Below are positions 32,491 through 39,087 of a stretch of 40,672 bases of DNA, piece by piece. Below the pieces are notes generated by a model that searched no databases, was not told the DNA's origin, and was given only the letters and a program-made list of their open reading frames with translations. The position numbers and the translations under genes were made by a program. Positions within the stretch are counted from its first letter, which is position 1. Every line of letters begins with the position of its first letter. Origin of the DNA: Parcubacteria group bacterium (GTDB taxonomy: Bacteria > Patescibacteriota > Patescibacteriia > Patescibacteriales > GWC2-42-12); assembly GCA_016188785.1 (NCBI GenBank), contig JACPHD010000007.1, positions 1-40,672 of the forward strand, written 5' to 3'.

Positions 32491-32682
32491 TTAAAACAAC
32501 GCATAATTTAGAACCTTGCCAACCCCGGCCGATTTGGCCCAGATTTTGCCCTGATGCGCTTCAATCATCAGGCGCGCTACATACAGGCCCAGGCCCGTGC
32601 CTTCGGTATGAATTAAGGACGAAGCGCCGGAACCGCGGGAAAATTTCACCCAATCTTTTATTAACAAATTTTTCTTAGCCAA
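32491..32682 (-). pseudogene. Histidine kinase 3'-end remnant (copy 1)
   Basis: Bases 32500-32647 match the last part of the kinase gene at 39088-40672. They are read as 'KFSRGSGASSLIHTEGTGLG' and then 'LYVARLMIEAHQGKIW', the G2 box region of the HATPase domain. The frame continues to a short end, 'VGKVLNYALF', where the intact protein has 'GKGAKFCFELPAG', so the terminus is degraded. There is no HisKA domain or other kinase part. It bounds the NUDIX/methyltransferase module on its left side. Confidence 0.8.
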
Positions 32683-32705
32683 CCGCCCAAAGTGGTATAG
32701 TATTT

Positions 32706-33185
32706 TCAGGGATTGACAGGCTCGTCAACAATTGAGTGATTGATTTTATCTAAGATTGTTTGCTGAATGATTTTATTTCTCACCTCCTCCGGCTTCAGGT
32801 TAATGTCTGGCAGATTTTTTAATTCTACCCACCTAATCTTATATTCACCTTTGTATTGTGTTACTGGTTGAAGCTCTGGCCCATGTCCAGCGCCTATCTT
32901 TCCACCGGTGATGCTACATAGATAGAAAAATTCTGACTGACCCTTTATTCCAGGTTTATCGCCCATTCTTTGCAAAAAAAGTTTTTCCACTTCCACTTGA
33001 ACCCCCAACTCCTCAAGGCATTCTCGTTTAATGGCCTGCTCGTGGTTTTCGCCAGGCTCTACAGCGCCGCCAGGTATAACCCAGTAAGAATCGTTATCTT
33101 TAATACGATTGATGAGTAGAATTTTATCGGAGTTGATAATAACAGCACGCACACGCTCTATTATTTTTTTTGAAATATTAACCAT
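32706..33185 (-). CDS. NUDIX hydrolase
   Basis: A 159-residue NUDIX pyrophosphohydrolase that cleaves a nucleoside diphosphate linked to another group, using Mg. The full NUDIX box is visible at residues 40-62, 'GAVEPGENHEQAIKRECLEE' plus LGV, with the catalytic REXXEE glutamates. The N-terminal strand 'RVRAVIINSDKILLINRIKD' is typical. The true substrate cannot be read from sequence and could be a damaged nucleotide or a nucleotide sugar. It follows a SAM methyltransferase gene in the same orientation with a 72-base gap. The pair lies between kinase remnants 1 and 2, so it was probably acquired as one module. Confidence 0.9.
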   Translation of the reverse strand: MVNISKKIIERVRAVIINSDKILLINRIKDNDSYWVIPGGAVEPGENHEQAIKRECLEELGVQVEVEKLFLQRMGDKPGIKGQSEFFYLCSITGGKIGAGHGPELQPVTQYKGEYKIRWVELKNLPDINLKPEEVRNKIIQQTILDKINHSIVDEPVNP

Positions 33186-33257
33186 ATTCGTAGAGAATTT
33201 TTAATATCTTTCGTTTTGCCATCTTGGTCAAGTCAAGTACCCCTTTTTTATTTTACA

Positions 33258-34022
33258 CTATTTTTTTCTAACTAAAACTATGTTATCAGATGATATTTTC
33301 TTCAATATCTTCGCCTCTTCTCTTTCAAAAAAACCGATGAACTCAAATCTACCATTAACATCTATCAAGAGTTTAAATTCCTCTGGAAAAATAATTTTCA
33401 AGTCATCCTTATCAACAAATTCCATTTTCTTTCCATTATCATTAACTTGCATTTTTAAGGTCTGCGTTATAATTTGCCTCAACGGATCCTTGGGTAATAT
33501 TTGATATGTAGTCTTGACTTTAATTCCATCTTGTTTCATTATCCACGATTGGGGTTTTAAAAAGGCTAAATCTGCCCAATTGATAGCCAGATTTTCAATA
33601 AGATAAAGTCCTCCGGAACTAAGCGAATCAGCAACCGAGTTTAAATGAGAAAGAAACGACTCATTATTTTTTACATAAATAATGGATCCCATCATTATGA
33701 AGGCAAAATCAACTTTTTGTTTTAACCTGAAGTTGTTCATATCATTCTTGACTGTTTCTATTTCCAGACCACCATTTAACGCTTTGTTTTTTAACAAATC
33801 GAGCATCTTGGAACTGGCGTCCAAGCCAATGGCTTTATAGCCTCTTTTGGCCATTTCTTCAAGCTGAAGAGCGGTACCACAAGCTATATCTAGAACAGAT
33901 TTTACTTCTTTCTTGCTAAACTTTTTTATAAATTTTTCAAACAAATCAACTTGTTTTTTCTGATCCACAAAACTGAAAGCTATTTCATAATATTTGGCGT
34001 GATTATATATTTGTGATTTCAT
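33258..34022 (-). CDS. Class I SAM-dependent methyltransferase
   Basis: A 254-residue Rossmann-fold methyltransferase. Motif I 'VLDIACGTALQLEEMAKRG' is at residues 43-61. It is followed by 'YKAIGLDASSKMLDLL' (motif II acidic residue) and 'DFAIMMGSIIYV' (motif IV region). The C-terminal half contains beta strands typical of small-molecule methyltransferases. The substrate is unknown. It lies beside a NUDIX hydrolase, and remnant 2 of the kinase starts 120 bases upstream. It is not a DNA methyltransferase, since no (D/N/S)PP(Y/F) motif is present. Confidence 0.85.
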   Translation of the reverse strand: MKSQIYNHAKYYEIAFSFVDQKKQVDLFEKFIKKFSKKEVKSVLDIACGTALQLEEMAKRGYKAIGLDASSKMLDLLKNKALNGGLEIETVKNDMNNFRLKQKVDFAFIMMGSIIYVKNNESFLSHLNSVADSLSSGGLYLIENLAINWADLAFLKPQSWIMKQDGIKVKTTYQILPKDPLRQIITQTLKMQVNDNGKKMEFVDKDDLKIIFPEEFKLLIDVNGRFEFIGFFEREEAKILKKISSDNIVLVRKK

Positions 34023-34144
34023 TGTATTAATAGTAAATTATAAACATTAATAAAATTTTTATAGAAAATTTTTCTTCTTCAATGTGTTTTTCAATTTTAC
34101 ACATCGGCCAATCAACGCCAAAAATCACTTTATCCGGCCTTTAT

Positions 34145-34267
34145 TTAATAAAAATCCTTCCTCCCCGGCAACTCAAAAGAGAACTTAGCGCCCTGGCCCG
34201 CGCCGTCCGACTCGGCCCAGATATGGCCATGATGCGCTTCAATCATCATGCGCGCCACGTACAGGCC
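34145..34267 (-). pseudogene. Histidine kinase 3'-end remnant (copy 2) with its own stop
   Basis: The minus strand reads 'GLYVARMMIEAHHGHIWAES' and then 'GAKFSFELPGRKDFY' to TAA at 34145. This is the last 40 codons of a kinase like 39088-40672, but a different allele (about one base in five differs). Nothing upstream of these codons is kept, because the methyltransferase gene of the restriction-modification pair ends 10 bases away. The remnant separates the restriction-modification module from the methyltransferase/NUDIX module. Confidence 0.85.
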
Positions 34268-34277
34268 GAAAAAAAAT

Positions 34278-35285
34278 CTAGACTATTTGTAATTGTGCTT
34301 GCAAACTTTTTGTCTTCGGTTCTTTAATGGATGCTACATTTCTAAATAAATCCGGTGTTTCATCTAATTCTTTTAATCTTCTCTCGGAAATTTCTACATA
34401 ATTTTTATTGGCGTCAATGCCAATATAATTTTTTCCCAGTTTTTTAGCGGCCACGGCGGTTGTGCCGCTACCGATAAAAGGATCTAATACGACCGCATTC
34501 TTGGCAAAAACTGATAACTTAATTAGATATTCACAGACCGCCAAGGGCTTAACCGTTTTGTGGTCGTTATATTCTCCTTTTTCTTTCTTGGTTGGCTTTG
34601 GCAATAAAAAGGTTTTATCAATTAACCTATTTATATTATCAACGGTGAATACATTTGCCGGATACATGTTGTCGCCAATTCTTACATTTGTATTCAACAT
34701 ACCCACCTCATGTTTAAGCATATTATTAAGATAAGTTTGATCGGTTGGTTTTTGGGCCATGGCAATTGGTTCAAAACAGGATTTAATCTGCGGGGTTTTC
34801 CAGCCGTTTAGTTTTTCTTTAATTTTTTCTTTGGCTTTTTCGTCTATACTCATTTTTTTGATGAAATGATCAACTCCCATAGCCTTAGCTTGATTTTGAG
34901 TGTAGAGCCACATAAAAGCGTCTCTAATTTCAAAGCCGGCATCATCTATCGCCGAAGCCATTCTATGATATAGTCTAGGGCTAGAAAACGAAAAGAAAAA
35001 ACCGCCAGGCTTTAAAATTCTAAAAATTTCTTCAGAGATCTTTAAATACCAAGCATAAAATTTTTTACCCTGTTCTCGGTCAAATTTCATTCCAGCCGGC
35101 AGTGATTTAATCGCGTACTGATTATTTTGATTTGACACTGCCTCATAGTCCCAATTATTGTCCAACTTATCTAAAAAATAAGGCGGATCCGTTAAAACAA
35201 CATCAATTGAATCACTTTCAATTTGAGGAAGTAATTTTAAAGTGTCAGAACAGATTATTTTGTTTATAAATTTATTATTTTTCAT
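34278..35285 (-). CDS. Site-specific DNA methyltransferase (N6-adenine or N4-cytosine, beta class)
   Basis: A 335-residue DNA methyltransferase. The catalytic 'TDPPY' is at residues 32-36, and the SAM-binding 'LDPFIGSGTTAVAAKKLG' is at about 267-284. This order of motifs (IV before I) marks the beta group of amino-methyltransferases. 'NYIGIDANKNYVEISERRL' is the usual end. It overlaps the HNH nuclease gene by 11 bases, so the pair forms a compact type II-like restriction-modification unit in which it protects host DNA. The target sequence cannot be told. It ends 10 bases before kinase remnant 2. Confidence 0.9.
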   Translation of the reverse strand: MKNNKFINKIICSDTLKLLPQIESDSIDVVLTDPPYFLDKLDNNWDYEAVSNQNNQYAIKSLPAGMKFDREQGKKFYAWYLKISEEIFRILKPGGFFFSFSSPRLYHRMASAIDDAGFEIRDAFMWLYTQNQAKAMGVDHFIKKMSIDEKAKEKIKEKLNGWKTPQIKSCFEPIAMAQKPTDQTYLNNMLKHEVGMLNTNVRIGDNMYPANVFTVDNINRLIDKTFLLPKPTKKEKGEYNDHKTVKPLAVCEYLIKLSVFAKNAVVLDPFIGSGTTAVAAKKLGKNYIGIDANKNYVEISERRLKELDETPDLFRNVASIKEPKTKSLQAQLQIV

Positions 35286-36000
35286 GAAATTCTTTATGCA
35301 ATATCCTATAAATTTTCTTCCTTACATTTTTATCAAAATTTTTAACGAAATTTGCGTCTGCCAATTTTATAACTCTGCCTTTTTCATCATAAACCCACCT
35401 ATTTCTGTCGGCTCTATTGCATTTCTGACATTGGGGAATAATATTTCCGGCAATCAAAGGTCTATTTGGATCCATATGCGCTTTTTGCAATTTAGTTTTA
35501 GTCGCAGGCCAGTGAAGATGAGGTTTTCCTTCCTGCGAACCACAAGTGGCGCAACGAAAATTATAGACCTCTTTAATTTTTTCCCAATTATCAGTTCCGG
35601 AAATTCTATGTCCCTTTTTAAAGCCAGGATAAGGTTGCTCTAATGTGTAAAGCTGATATGAGCCTCTTTTTATTTTTAAAACAATATTATCTCGTCCCCC
35701 GGCGACTATCCACCAACCGGCCTGCGCGCCCAAATGACGCGCTTGCTGCACATCGTTAGTGTTCGGATAATAACTTCTGACAAATTTGGTTAACTCTTCT
35801 TTGCTGACTTTTCTGGTTTTGGGATAATCGTAAGCAAGATAAACTAAAACCAAAACGTCTTTCGTAAACTTGCCCTTATTAGCGGCGTAAAGTTTCGGCA
35901 GTTTGACTCCAAATTGTTTTAAATATTTTTCGTGGTATTGGCTAATAGTTTGATAAATGCTTTCTATTGATTTTTTGTTTAAAATAAGATTATCTATCAT
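35275..36000 (-). CDS. HNH restriction endonuclease-like protein
   Basis: A 241-residue protein with a C-terminal HNH/zinc domain: Cys150 and Cys153 ('FRCATCGSQ'), His175 ('LQKAHMDPNRPL'), 'GNIIPQCQKCNRADRNRWV' with Cys191 and Cys194, and the Asn188-side loop. The N-terminal 130 residues are probably a DNA-recognition part ('LTKFVRSYYPNTNDVQQARH'). Its overlap with a DNA methyltransferase gene supports a restriction role: cutting unmethylated invading DNA. No further subunit is present. It is the first gene of the restriction-modification module. The region before it (36001-36117) holds kinase remnant 3. Confidence 0.82.
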   Translation of the reverse strand: MIDNLILNKKSIESIYQTISQYHEKYLKQFGVKLPKLYAANKGKFTKDVLVLVYLAYDYPKTRKVSKEELTKFVRSYYPNTNDVQQARHLGAQAGWWIVAGGRDNIVLKIKRGSYQLYTLEQPYPGFKKGHRISGTDNWEKIKEVYNFRCATCGSQEGKPHLHWPATKTKLQKAHMDPNRPLIAGNIIPQCQKCNRADRNRWVYDEKGRVIKLADANFVKNFDKNVRKKIYRILHKEFHEK

Positions 36001-36061
36001 GTTATTTATGTTTATATTTATACTTTAATTTTAGCGCGATAATTTATAAAGTCAATTTTTT

Positions 36062-36092
36062 CCCGCCGGCAACTCAAAGCAAAATTTAGCGC
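36062..36092. repeat. Left copy of a perfect 31-bp direct repeat (kinase 3'-end remnant 3)
   Basis: Bases 36062-36092 (starting CCCGCCGGCAACTCAAAGCA) are identical to 39092-39122 at the 3' end of the intact kinase gene. Read on the minus strand this is '...KFCFELPAG' followed by 'KN' and a stop, so it looks like the displaced original end of the gene. It is the left boundary of a 3.0-kb module. Confidence 0.9.
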
Positions 36093-36117
36093 TTCAAGCA
36101 TAAATATTTATAAAATA

Positions 36118-36450
36118 TCAACGCTTTGACATCGGATAAACGCCGTTACTAATTTTTTTAAAAACAGAACTCTGATATAAACGAATAGCGCGTCGTTTTT
36201 CTTTTTTATATATATAAAATGTCCCGATGATTTTTTTACATGAAAGACAAAGAAATTCGCTGTTCTTATGAGGCGAAACCTTTGGAGCCAAAACGCGATC
36301 TAAATACATACGTTTAAGTTCTCCCGGCCCGTCTTTTTGATATAGCAATAAATGCGCCCCGCAACTATCACAAAAAATATTAAGAAATCGCGAATAACCG
36401 CCTCTGCTTTCTCTATACGTATCTTTTTTTAATATGAATTTTGCTTGCAT
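36118..36450 (-). CDS. Small zinc-ribbon-like protein (paralogue A)
   Basis: A 110-residue protein of unknown function. Two Cys pairs ('CDSC' in 'FLNIFCDSCGAHLLLYQKDG', and 'CLSC' near the C-terminal part) probably bind zinc. It shares 'FLNIFC-SC', 'LYQKDGPG', 'RMYLDR' and 'AP' with the protein at 38567-38938. The start at 36450 ('MQAKFILKKDTYRESRGGYS') is chosen because the frame upstream runs through a terminator hairpin. The two paralogues are the first and last genes of the module between the direct repeats, which suggests that they belong to its mobility or regulation, but no function is known. Confidence 0.75.
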   Translation of the reverse strand: MQAKFILKKDTYRESRGGYSRFLNIFCDSCGAHLLLYQKDGPGELKRMYLDRVLAPKVSPHKNSEFLCLSCKKIIGTFYIYKKEKRRAIRLYQSSVFKKISNGVYPMSKR

Positions 36451-36509
36451 AGGTTTAATTATCAAAAATATACTCAAAATATCTTTATCAAAAATAAATA
36501 AAAATAGTG

Positions 36510-36560
36510 AACCCCGCGGCCATATTTGCAAATAATACTAGCAAATATAGCCGCAGGGTT
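36510..36560 (-). terminator. Terminator-like hairpin after the kinase-like pseudogene
   Basis: The arms at 36510-36529 (AACCCCGCGGCCATATTTGC) and 36541-36560 pair over 20 bases with two mismatches. On the minus strand a T-rich stretch (CACTATTTTTATTTATTTTT) follows. It would end the operon 38938-36568 before the small zinc-ribbon gene. Confidence 0.65.
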
Positions 36561-36567
36561 AAATAAT

Positions 36568-36874
36568 CTAACTAATGGATCGCAGATAACTGGTATAGAC
36601 ATCCTTTGTCAATCTCTGGCGCAAAATATCAATTGACGGCGGCGACACATAAACGATAAATAACCTGTCCAAGAAAATATGCGTCATTAATTCGCCGCCA
36701 CATCTCGTCCATCTGTTCGTCGCTTACCGCGACTTTATTTTTTTCTCCTAATCGAAGCGGACGTGTCATGTAAGGCGAAATATAAACAAACCTATTGTCG
36801 AATTTTGACAATTCGTCAATAATCGCACTTTTACCAACACCCGATGGACCGAGTAAAAGCAGAAACTTACTCAT
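36568..36874 (-). pseudogene. Guanylate kinase-like gene, frameshifted and internally deleted
   Basis: The first frame (36874 down to 36629) gives a normal guanylate-kinase start: 'FLLLLGPSGVGKSAIIDELS' with the P-loop, then 'YMTRPLRLGEKNKV' matching the GMP-binding TRPxRxGE. After about residue 60 the next frame continues 'LFIVYVSPPSIDILRQRLTK', which matches the 'F-IAPPS-E-LR-RL' part of the family, and stops at 36568. About 60 residues of the usual middle part are missing, so active GMP kinase is unlikely. The start overlaps the OMP decarboxylase stop by 4 bases (ATGA). A sequencing indel could explain the frameshift but not the missing middle. Confidence 0.65.
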
Positions 36875-37710
36875 AACGTTCTCCCCGCCTGGTTCAATGT
36901 CTCTTTCATCTCAACAGCCGCCGTTGCAATAGCGGCTCGCCATGGTTCGGAGCTTGCGGGATAAAGAATGTTGCGCGATGAGTTAACAAATACGCCTACA
37001 CCTTCCGAGTTAAGTAAGTTAGGCAGATCATCGTAATTACCGCCCTGAGCGCCAACACCAGCGAGCAAAATCGGCATCGTATTAGGAATCAGCAAACGAG
37101 TTTTCATTACATCCAACCCAGAAATCGACGACAGCACTGGAATCATGTTGTCGTTCTTGTTCCAGTGGTTTACTAAGAGATCAAGCAAGTATTGCCAAAG
37201 TAATCGTCCATCGCTTAACACAATATCTTGGACGATACTGCCAGAGGCGTTACTCGTCTTGACAAGAACGACAATTGCCTTATCTGCCAATTTGATGAGC
37301 GGGACAATAACATCGTCGCCCATATACGGGTTAACTACGATACCGTCCGCCTGGATTGAGCCAAACAAATTTTCGATGTAAGCCTCCATCGTGTTATAGA
37401 TGTCTCCGATCTTGCAATCAATGATGATAGGCACGCCCGGCTGCTTCTGGTGAACGTAATGCACAATCTCTTTTAAAACATCATGTCCGCCGGGCAGTAG
37501 ATCAAAAAACGCTTTCTGTGCCTTATACGCGCAAACATACGCTCCGGTCGCATCAATTACACCCTGCAGAAAATCGAAAACTTTTTCTTCATCCGTCCCT
37601 GGTTTTTCGAGAACTTCGATGGGCAACTTATGCCGATCCGGATCAAGCCCGACGCACAATAAAGTCCCGTGCGAGCGCATTCTCGCAAAAATTTGGTCAT
37701 TCGCGCGCAT
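36871..37710 (-). CDS. pyrF: Orotidine 5'-phosphate decarboxylase (type 2)
   Basis: A 279-residue OMP decarboxylase-family TIM barrel that would make UMP from OMP. 'LLCVGLDPD' is at residues 17-25 and Lys63 lies in 'AYKAQKAFFDLLPGG'. The catalytic D-x-K-x-x-D is 'DCKIGDI' at 98-104. 'GVGAQGG' is the phosphate-binding loop and 'NSSRNILYP' lies near the end. Length and motifs fit the type 2 (PyrF) subfamily. The usual Arg of 'DAKRGDI' is Ile here. It starts 1 base after the cyclohydrolase gene, with a GGAG ribosome site inside that gene, and overlaps the kinase-like pseudogene. The grouping with GTP cyclohydrolase II is unusual, so a role outside normal pyrimidine synthesis is possible. Confidence 0.88.
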   Translation of the reverse strand: MRANDQIFARMRSHGTLLCVGLDPDRHKLPIEVLEKPGTDEEKVFDFLQGVIDATGAYVCAYKAQKAFFDLLPGGHDVLKEIVHYVHQKQPGVPIIIDCKIGDIYNTMEAYIENLFGSIQADGIVVNPYMGDDVIVPLIKLADKAIVVLVKTSNASGSIVQDIVLSDGRLLWQYLLDLLVNHWNKNDNMIPVLSSISGLDVMKTRLLIPNTMPILLAGVGAQGGNYDDLPNLLNSEGVGVFVNSSRNILYPASSEPWRAAIATAAVEMKETLNQAGRTL

Positions 37711-37711
37711 G

Positions 37712-38524
37712 TCATTCTCCGTTCTTTTTAATAAGCCCCTGATGGTTGAGGTATTCCTCCTTGGCCCGCAGATGATTCACAGTATGCTCATTCGGTTCAA
37801 TAACGATCGGTACGAAGTCTTTTGCAACTACGTAGCCATTTTCGCTAAATACACCGACTTTCTCGGGGTTATTGGTAGCAAGGTTGATGATGCACGATGG
37901 CGGCACTTCGAAAAATTTCAGGATACAAATAACGCCCGAATACGTCCGGACATCAATCACGCCGCCAGGAGCCAATAAACCGGCTGATTCAACTGTATGA
38001 ACCTTAAGCGCGTCCTGTATCCATAGAGTAGCAAGTTTAAATGTCAATCCCATACCCCGGCCGTCTTGGCGAGGAATGTTTATAATCATCCCTTGGCCGA
38101 CTTCCGCAATCGTCTGCATGGCGAGCTTTAACTGCTCATAACACTCGCACGTCTGATCGCCGAAAACTTGACCAGTCTCACATCCAGAATCGGTGCGCAA
38201 GATCAAGCGGTCTTTCTGACTAAAAATGGGAATAAATGTTTCTAAATCAAGTTTCGCCTTTACGATCACGGAATACTTCTCCCACTGGTCATCAATAGCG
38301 AAACTGAACTGCCAAAACTTGCCATGAACCGTATTCAAAACGCCAACCCCCCTTCTCTCAACAGCGTAAAATCGATTAATTCCACCTTCAATAACAGCAA
38401 TACGTTTCTGAAGCGGCTCCATTGAACGTTTCACAATTTCAAGAAAAGCCACGACATCTGCGGCAGATTCACCAGACTTCCTGATAATTTCATCCATATC
38501 GGGTGATTTAACCATAATAGCCAT
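37712..38524 (-). CDS. GTP cyclohydrolase II (RibA-like) domain protein
   Basis: A 270-residue protein. Residues about 95-255 are a GTP cyclohydrolase II domain that would open the GTP ring with loss of formate and pyrophosphate. The zinc ligands Cys115, Cys126 and Cys128 lie in 'DSGCETGQVFGDQTCEC', the catalytic 'RQDGRGMGL' is at 152-160, and 'LATNNPEKV' is at 215-223. The first 90 residues are not DHBP synthase and were not recognised. The usual riboflavin partners (ribB, ribD, ribE) are absent nearby, so it may feed a different pteridine, deazapurine or modified-nucleotide path. A strong AGAGGAG ribosome site lies before the ATG. It is co-transcribed with the OMP decarboxylase. Confidence 0.85.
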   Translation of the reverse strand: MAIMVKSPDMDEIIRKSGESAADVVAFLEIVKRSMEPLQKRIAVIEGGINRFYAVERRGVGVLNTVHGKFWQFSFAIDDQWEKYSVIVKAKLDLETFIPIFSQKDRLILRTDSGCETGQVFGDQTCECYEQLKLAMQTIAEVGQGMIINIPRQDGRGMGLTFKLATLWIQDALKVHTVESAGLLAPGGVIDVRTYSGVICILKFFEVPPSCIINLATNNPEKVGVFSENGYVVAKDFVPIVIEPNEHTVNHLRAKEEYLNHQGLIKKNGE

Positions 38525-38566
38525 CGACGTTCTCCTCTTGGTCTGATATTTCTATTAAAACTTCTA

Positions 38567-38938
38567 TTACGATTTTAATGGCGGATACATTCCGTCGCTA
38601 TTTTTTTTGATGAAAGCGCCAGGCACAAGGCGGAAGGCCAAACGATTTTCTAGTTCGTACACCATCGGATTTCCGATAAGCGCATGACAATTTTTACACT
38701 GTAAATTAGGCAAATTTTTCTTACTCCCGCCTTTATACTGCAAATCGGCCAAATTTGACGGCGCAAAAATTCTGTCAAGATACATCCGGATCAAAGCGCC
38801 GGGGCCATCCTTTTGGTACAGAGCGACGTGGCTTTTGCAAGAGCTGCAAAAAATATTGAGAAAACATGAATTACCTCCACGAGCCTTAGAATAGCGATCT
38901 TTCTTGAATACGTGTTTTTCAAAATTATTGTCTGCCAT
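38567..38938 (-). CDS. Small zinc-ribbon-like protein (paralogue B)
   Basis: A 123-residue paralogue of 36118-36450. It carries 'GGNSCFLNIFCSSCKSHVAL' with the first Cys pair, 'YQKDGPGALIRMYLDRIFAP', then 'LQCKNCHALIGNP' with the second pair, and 'DGMYPPLKS' at the end. The start at 38938 ('MADNNFEKHVFKKDRYSKAR') is chosen because AAAGGAAAA lies 8 bases before it. An ATG five codons upstream is in frame. It is the first gene of the module, 150 bases from the kinase stop, and lies 42 bases before the cyclohydrolase gene. Function unknown. A nucleic-acid-binding role is suggested only by the zinc pairs. Confidence 0.75.
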   Translation of the reverse strand: MADNNFEKHVFKKDRYSKARGGNSCFLNIFCSSCKSHVALYQKDGPGALIRMYLDRIFAPSNLADLQYKGGSKKNLPNLQCKNCHALIGNPMVYELENRLAFRLVPGAFIKKNSDGMYPPLKS

Positions 38939-39087
38939 AACTTTTCCTTTCATTTTGTTTGTTGGCCATAGATAAACTTAATCATTCATTATCAACGAGC
39001 TACCACGAAACTAACATATTTTTATTATTTTTGCAATGGTAGTCATAAAAGCCATGGCGAACAAATAGACCAGCAAACAGCATCTTT

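Noticed and set aside
34082-34327. Plus-strand frame across kinase remnant 2
   Set aside because: It is antisense to recognisable kinase codons and has no start context or family match.
36451-36531. Longer N-terminus of the zinc-ribbon protein, starting at 36531
   Set aside because: It would run through the terminator-like hairpin at 36510-36560 and has no match in the paralogue at 38567-38938.
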